Part shown: positions 21,559-26,957 of the stretch, piece by piece
How positions within the stretch are numbered: position 1 is the first letter of the stretch
Layout: each line of letters opens with the position of its first letter
NCBI GenBank assembly: GCA_028565635.1
Contig: JAOXYB010046723.1
Location: 1 to 26,957 of the forward strand
DNA length: 26,957 nt
Origin: Phoronis ovalis
Taxonomy: Eukaryota > Phoronida > Phoronidae
Direction: 5' to 3'
Notes under the pieces: generated by a model
What the model was told of the DNA's origin: nothing
Databases searched by the model: none
What the model saw: the letters and a program-made list of their open reading frames with translations, nothing else
Translations under genes and position numbers: made by a program

Positions 21559-21929
21559 CATGTAACGTAGTGTTGTTTTCTTTCGAATTTATTTATACAT
21601 ATTATGGATAGCTGTTCCAGGGTGTTGTCTTGGCCTGGACCTTAGTATCGTGACTACTCTAAATCGTATATAAAAGTACATTTTAACTAGTTTTTTTTTA
21701 TTATTACTTAAATCTTATAATTATTTATATCACACCAGACTTCATTATTATCATTAACTTCCTCACGACCCAGGGATACACCTTAAAACCCTTGTGGTGT
21801 GGAGGCTGAACTGGTGTTCGTAATCGTGAAGAAAGTAGCTACTGACCGTACACTCCTTTGGATATTGACAACATTTATATGTTGTTTAACACTTACTTTA
21901 TAGTGTTTTCACAAAAAAAAAAAAAAAAA
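21559..21929 (+). mobile_element. Poly(A)-tailed insert between direct repeats, possible SINE
   Basis: 371 bp absent from the repeat copies. It ends in a run of 17 A (about 21913-21929) directly before repeat copy B, the arrangement expected of a plus-strand retroposon. A GTTCGTAATC stretch near 21818 is weakly like a pol III B box. There is no open reading frame of note. The flanking duplication is much longer than a usual target-site duplication, so an alternative is a local tandem duplication that caught a poly(A) element. Confidence 0.5.
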
Positions 21930-22023
21930 TTCATTTCATTAGCAAGAATCAAATTTTCCGATCTCTTTAAGGAAAATAAAAAGCACCATACCAAAAAGAA
22001 AACAGAATAGTAACTAGCTGTTG
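21930..22023 (+). repeat. Direct repeat copy B (94 bp)
   Basis: Second copy of 21463-21558, immediately after the poly(A) run. Confidence 0.9.
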
Positions 22024-23513
22024 TAAATATAGTTGTGCTTCTCACAAAAAGTTAAAAATCTGGATGCAAATTTTCAACTATTATTTTTTTATTGTTAAAA
22101 CGTTAAATTTTAAATGTCATCTCTCATCATGTGAACACACCTGGTGGGAAATCTGTTCTGCTCTATAACAGATTGTTAACTTTTTTAGATGAAATACTGT
22201 GTGTTGGAATCATTTTAAATGATTGGTATAATTCATATAATTTAGGTCTTTGGGGTAAATGTTGTAATGGTATTTTGTTTTCCCTAAAATTGTATAAAAC
22301 AATTGATTAATACTTAAAAATAACAGTAATTAGTTTATTAATATGTACAAAACAACACAAACTGGACTTTTACAGCAAACGTAATTTTCAGAAGTTTTCA
22401 TTGCATTGATATTTTAATTTGTTATCACAAATCTCGTATTTAATGATCTGTGTTTTACTCTGTGCCTACTGTAATTTTGTGATTCCATCTCATGTGAAAT
22501 AGGAATATGGTGATAAGCAGTTGCAAGAAATGAGAATTTTAGAAAATATATGTTTATTCTATGTAGAAGTTAATGCTGAAATACATTTATAGTTGACATA
22601 TGTACAAGGACAATTATAGGAAACAATTTGGTGATTTTATTTTATGAGTAGAGCGGTTATACCGGTAGTTTAGCTAAACGATAAACTTTAGCTGCTCAAA
22701 AAGCAGCCATCTCTGTAGGAATTTCTAGTAAGCCATTTATAACAGTCAGGTAACGAAAGATCTGAATAACTTTCATCTAATAAAAACCGGAAAATTAACA
22801 CCACAATGGTATTCATGCTGTAATTAAATGTTAGTTCCAAAGATTTCCTGGTGGAATAATTCTGCATGATTATTTCCACAACACATCCAATCCTTTTGCA
22901 TAGTGAAAATGTGACATTTCAAACCAAAAAGAAAGTTCCATTTTACAAATCGACCACAATGTCATATACTGATGAAAATATATGTAAAAAATACTATTCT
23001 CAATAAAATTAAATAAACAAGAGTTATTATATATTAGTTTTCATTTATTTACTTTCTTATCAAAGTTTTCAGGCACAATGTACATTATTTTAATTAGGCT
23101 CACATCAAGCAGAAAAATTCTTAAAGGACTAAAACGTGAAAAGCAATTTTGAAATAAATATAATTTTCCAACTTGAATTATCTTCTTCAAACATATATGA
23201 CATGTTCTCAACAAGTAAAGTATACTTGAAATACAGTGTGATGCATAATGAAACATCCAGTTATGAAATTAACATTTATATTTAAATGTTTCTGCTATCT
23301 AGCAATAAAACATTTAAAAAATATTGCATATAGATTTAATTGGTAAAAAAATGCATTAGTAACATTTTTAGTCAGGTTCAGAAGGTTACTTAAAATTTGC
23401 AACATGTGCCTTTGTATTGTTCTTTATTTTAAGACTTTCTAAATAATTCCTTATATAGATCTCTAAAAATTGCTTCAAAAGAAGAAAATATATGAAGAAA
23501 ATCTAATGATTAC

Positions 23514-23627
23514 CTGAGTTAAATTTAGTGATTTAGGTTTGTTGAACTCTTCTGTCTTGATATCAAAAGGTGTACAACCTTGGGTATTTAATGTAAACTT
23601 TCCCTCTGCTTGACGATGTCTAAATAA
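23514..23627 (-). CDS. Isolated internal exon of unknown gene (38 codons)
   Basis: Bounded by a good acceptor (TTTCTGTTTTAG) and donor (CTCAG|GTAATC), 114 nt, open in only one of three frames. It reads LFRHRQAEGKFTLNTQGC, then TPFDIKTEEFNKPKSLNLTQ, a composition like real protein and unlike the AT-driven frames around it. I do not recognise the family. Joined to the exon at 20694-20746 its frame reaches a stop 14 codons on, overlapping the cyclase ATG region, so it cannot extend that protein. It may be a 5' UTR exon of the cyclase gene or an exon of another minus-strand gene. Confidence 0.45.
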
Positions 23628-26122
23628 CTAAAACAGAAAGTGTTGTGTATTGCTATATCTTAGAGAAACTATTGATTATTGATTAATCTAGAGAATAATT
23701 CACACTCAAGTGGTGCAAATAATGTTAAGAATACATGGTATATTGAAGATAGAGTCAAAGAATGTGTACACTTTCTTTAGCAACCTGAGAACAAACATTA
23801 AAATTAATTTTAAATATCCAGAAAATCTATATTTTCTTAGTGAAGGTGTATCTTGAAATTAATACCAGCACAACACTTTGTTTTTATAAATGAATACTTC
23901 CCTTAAACAAACACAATTACGCATCCATTGTTTTAATAAACTTTCAATTATGTTGCTGTGGATACATACCTTACATTATGAAACACCAAATCAGATAACC
24001 AATTTGATAAATAAATTACATTTGCTATCGTTGTACCATTAAAAATTGTTAAGGAATTCATTTTTAGTATTTTACATTTAACGCTCAGATTTAGGTAAAA
24101 GTGTGTAAATTTTTAAAAATTAGCAGCATTCACTTGCTGTCTCACTAAAAAAGAGGCAATACATTTTTAAGAGAACAAAAATTTGTAAGCTCTAAACTTG
24201 ATAATTTTGACGTTTTTGTAATCTTGAGGGAGTAAAAGTTTATTTTTTAAATGAAATATATCAATCTGTGTTCAATTCATGCAAGATATTTCTACTTTGA
24301 TTATTGGTGGCCTCAGATTAACAGTACATGGATTCTCTTAATGCAAAGATTGAAATTATATATAGTCAAATGTTAGATTGATTTTCGTTTTTTTTTTGCA
24401 ATATAAATTCTTTTAGCACTTTTCTAAGCACACTGGGAACTAGTGACAACAAATGATCTTGTCATAGATTAATATGACATTATTTTTGTCATGTGAAATT
24501 TTAATTTAAAAACATTAATGTGCTATTCTTTGAATTGGGTTCTCATTTGGGTATACTTTAATAGGTAAACAAGTTTAGTTTTTATAGTCTTTGTAATGAT
24601 AAAAAAATACCTAGATGAAGGTAACAGATTAGGATACTTAAACGACTGTAATTCAGTTTATTTTCAAGCTGAATTTTTCATAGATCAGTGATAACTGATA
24701 AAGATACAGGAACAGGATTTTAAAATTCTAAATCATGATTTATATTTTATAATATTAATAATTAAAAAGTTCTGACAAAGTAGTTTCTATGTACATTGTA
24801 CACTGCATATGTTTGTGTACGTCTCTGCATCAAGTGTAAATGTCAACAATGGCCAACTACTTGGGTTACAATGATAAATAAACGCATAATGTACATGAAA
24901 ACCAAAACCAGATGTACCACCAGAGCTTTTTCAAAGAACCCCAATATTCATATCTCTACCTAGCAGGAACTATGATACACATTATTTACCACCTGGGACA
25001 TGAATTCAAAGTGTTTGAGAAAGTACATACATTTTACCCGGAATGTTTAATAACAGCAAAATCTTAGATAATTATAGTACTATGATAAAATCACTCCATG
25101 TTAAACCTATTACAAGAAATTACCAGAGATGTTGTGCTGTTAACATGATTTCCTTGTCTTTCTGCAACTCCCTTGCCAATGATTATATATGCTAGGATAA
25201 AGATTGACTAAAATTGGATGGTTCTACCTCTAAAAATGTCACCACCTGTTTCTGTAGACTAGACTGCTACTGGTTCATCGGCCTCTGCATTCATGAAAAT
25301 TAATAACTGACACCAGTCTGCGTGGAACATCATTTTGATGTAGGATTAGATTTCAATCAGTCACGGTGATAAGTGGATCTGCTTAGCAACCATACAGAAT
25401 CATGGTTTACCCATAGAGTATTATGTATGAATGCAATAAAATATTCATAGTGGCTGTGAAATATGGTTCGACTGGTGCAATTTGGAAGCATTAATTATAA
25501 GCAGTGCTGCATCGCTATATTATTATTATATTAACTTTATTCCAAATCAAGTCACATATCTCATTCAACAGACTGAAGTAAAAGTAACTGTCATAGATAC
25601 TGCATGCAATAGCTGCCACTTTATCGTAGTATAAAACTTCTTTTTAAATGTAAACTCACAATTAGTACTGTTTTTACTTTTAGAAAAAAGACAAGGAAAC
25701 AGAGACACATTAACTTTATTATTATTAAAGAACAAGATTTATATAAGCTGGTTAGTATGCATGCATTTTGTGCCACCATTTAGCTTGAATATAAGGCTCA
25801 AAAAGACTTGAAAATACTTTATACTTAATCCATGTCTAATATTCAAAATATTTCCATTTATTAAGGCCGGGGGCATTCTTGTACATCAGAAAATTAGTTA
25901 TCTTTTACTTATTGATATCATACCTATCTGATAGGTAAGGTCAACCCAGAAAATTATTGTTATTATTACCCTAGTTGCCAACAAACTACATAGCTTCGTT
26001 ACAGAAATCTTGTTAGAAAGAAAATGATTTGATTAAACATTCTTTTCCGGCTAAAATGTATCCCCTATATACATGTTATTCCTTAATAATTCATCTGTGT
26101 TTAACATTTAACTTATGAATGG

Positions 26123-26176
26123 CATAAAATTTAATGAATGGCCTAGGATTTAATGGGTCTAGCATTTAACTGGATG
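26123..26176. repeat. Degenerate tandem repeat, about 16-21 bp unit
   Basis: Three successive imperfect units of the type AATGAATGGCCTAGGATTT. Low copy number and diverged. Confidence 0.5.
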
Positions 26177-26589
26177 TGGTCAGTTTTCAAATATGCTTGC
26201 ATTTAAGATCAGATGCAATTCTGCACTTCAATGTAAAAACAAATTTAAATTGTACATTACTTAGTTATTACTCAAAATTAGTAAAAATATTTGTTTTACA
26301 GTATTATTCATAATAAATAATTTTATTGTAATCAAATACATGGATTTCTTGAAAAACAATGGTGAAACCCAGTCCTATTAGAACCATAAAAACAGGAAAA
26401 GCTGGCTGTTTTTTTGGAAGCACGCTTAGCAATTTTGGTCTCACTCTAAATTGTCTGTATAGCATCTTCAACAAGGAGTGAGCATTATTAAGTGCATTAT
26501 TTGGCAATTATTATTATATCAAAATATACCATGTTAGTGCTTGTAACATCAGATAATGTTGATAAAACAACATTTTATATATGTTACAC

Positions 26590-26645
26590 TCAAATTCGTG
26601 TCGGGTCTCTAATTCGTGGCCATTTGCTAATTAGTGTCCATCTCA
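26590..26645. repeat. Degenerate tandem repeat, about 18-19 bp unit
   Basis: Units opening AATTCGTGTC, AATTCGTGGC and AATTAGTGTC recur at roughly 18-bp spacing, each followed by a C/T-rich spacer. Confidence 0.5.
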
Positions 26646-26957
26646 AGCCTATTCCCACAGATTCCGGTGCGGATTTGTGTTTGCTGGTGATCCATGTCCG
26701 TTGTATGCCAATTATAGATTGATTCCTCATGAAAAAATCGAATTCATGTCAGTTAGTGGTACTTAAGCTAAAATCAGTCTGGTAATTACAGGAGGAAGCA
26801 TGGCATTGAATTAAAGTGATATATTATTAGTATAGCCTACTTGAATCTGCTTGATAAGCAAATGAAAATTTGCCTGTTTTACATGAGCAGAATTATTGCG
26901 AGCCAGTGAGGATACCCCAGATTCCCACTGACCACAGAGTAATTACTTTGGCACTCC

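Larger units (their letters stand above)
20747..23513 (-). other. Non-coding region upstream of the first coding exon
   Basis: Probably 5' intron of the cyclase gene, since the ATG exon has an acceptor. It holds the 96-bp direct repeats with the poly(A)-tailed insert at 21463-22023. Short minus-strand open frames (22688-22879, 23041-23256) have no recognisable match. Confidence 0.5.
23628..26957. other. Right flank, no confident gene
   Basis: 3.3 kb of AT-rich sequence. It contains two degenerate short tandem arrays (26123-26176 and 26590-26645) and a 53-codon minus-strand frame with a hydrophobic centre (stop at 26304, ATG at 26463-26465). No exon I can assign to a family. Confidence 0.5.

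Noticed and set aside
22688-22879. 63-codon minus-strand frame as a further upstream exon
   Set aside because: No consensus donor near its end and no recognisable domain; probably chance in AT-rich sequence.
25250-25335. Short frame beginning MMFHADWCQ on the minus strand as a first exon
   Set aside because: Stops after 24 codons, lacks a donor in a sensible place and has no known match.

Overview
The window is eukaryotic nuclear DNA from an invertebrate animal. It is strongly AT-rich and its genes are split into small exons (46-507 nt) by long introns with ordinary GT-AG signals. The proteins are animal-specific types: an H-NOX/PAS/cyclase soluble guanylate cyclase subunit and FAM221A. Gene content and repeat style fit a marine invertebrate, perhaps a mollusc or other lophotrochozoan, but that placement is an inference. 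I see no operons, phage, CRISPR arrays, rRNA or tRNA.

Layout. (1) 1-3149, minus strand: the 5' part of an ATP23-type mitochondrial inner-membrane metalloprotease gene. Three exons are present; the HExxH exon lies beyond the left edge. (2) 3150-3452: a 303-bp head-to-head promoter interval. (3) 3453-9141, plus strand: a complete eight-exon FAM221A gene (336 aa). Intron 1 carries a small foldback repeat. (4) 9142-11592: the convergent intergenic stretch, with a perfect 37-bp minisatellite and a 470-bp element with 54-bp terminal inverted repeats. (5) 11593-20696, minus strand: a complete coding set for a soluble guanylate cyclase beta-2-type subunit (GUCY1B2-like, 12 exons, 686 aa). The start ATG is the last codon of its exon. 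(6) 20747-26957: mostly AT-rich non-coding DNA upstream of that gene. It holds one isolated, well-formed 114-nt exon of unknown identity, a 371-bp poly(A)-tailed insert between 96-bp direct repeats, and short degenerate tandem repeats.

The three genes have no obvious shared pathway. ATP23 works in ATP synthase assembly in mitochondria, FAM221A is a poorly characterised conserved protein, and the cyclase makes cGMP in gas (NO) signalling. I assembled exon models by hand from conserved protein motifs plus splice sites with matching phases, so the joins are predictions. I found no convincing new biological system. The observations most worth checking are the complete catalytic set and prenylation-type tail of the cyclase, the GC-AG intron and 46-nt exon in ATP23, the shared promoter interval, the orphan exon and the three repeat structures.
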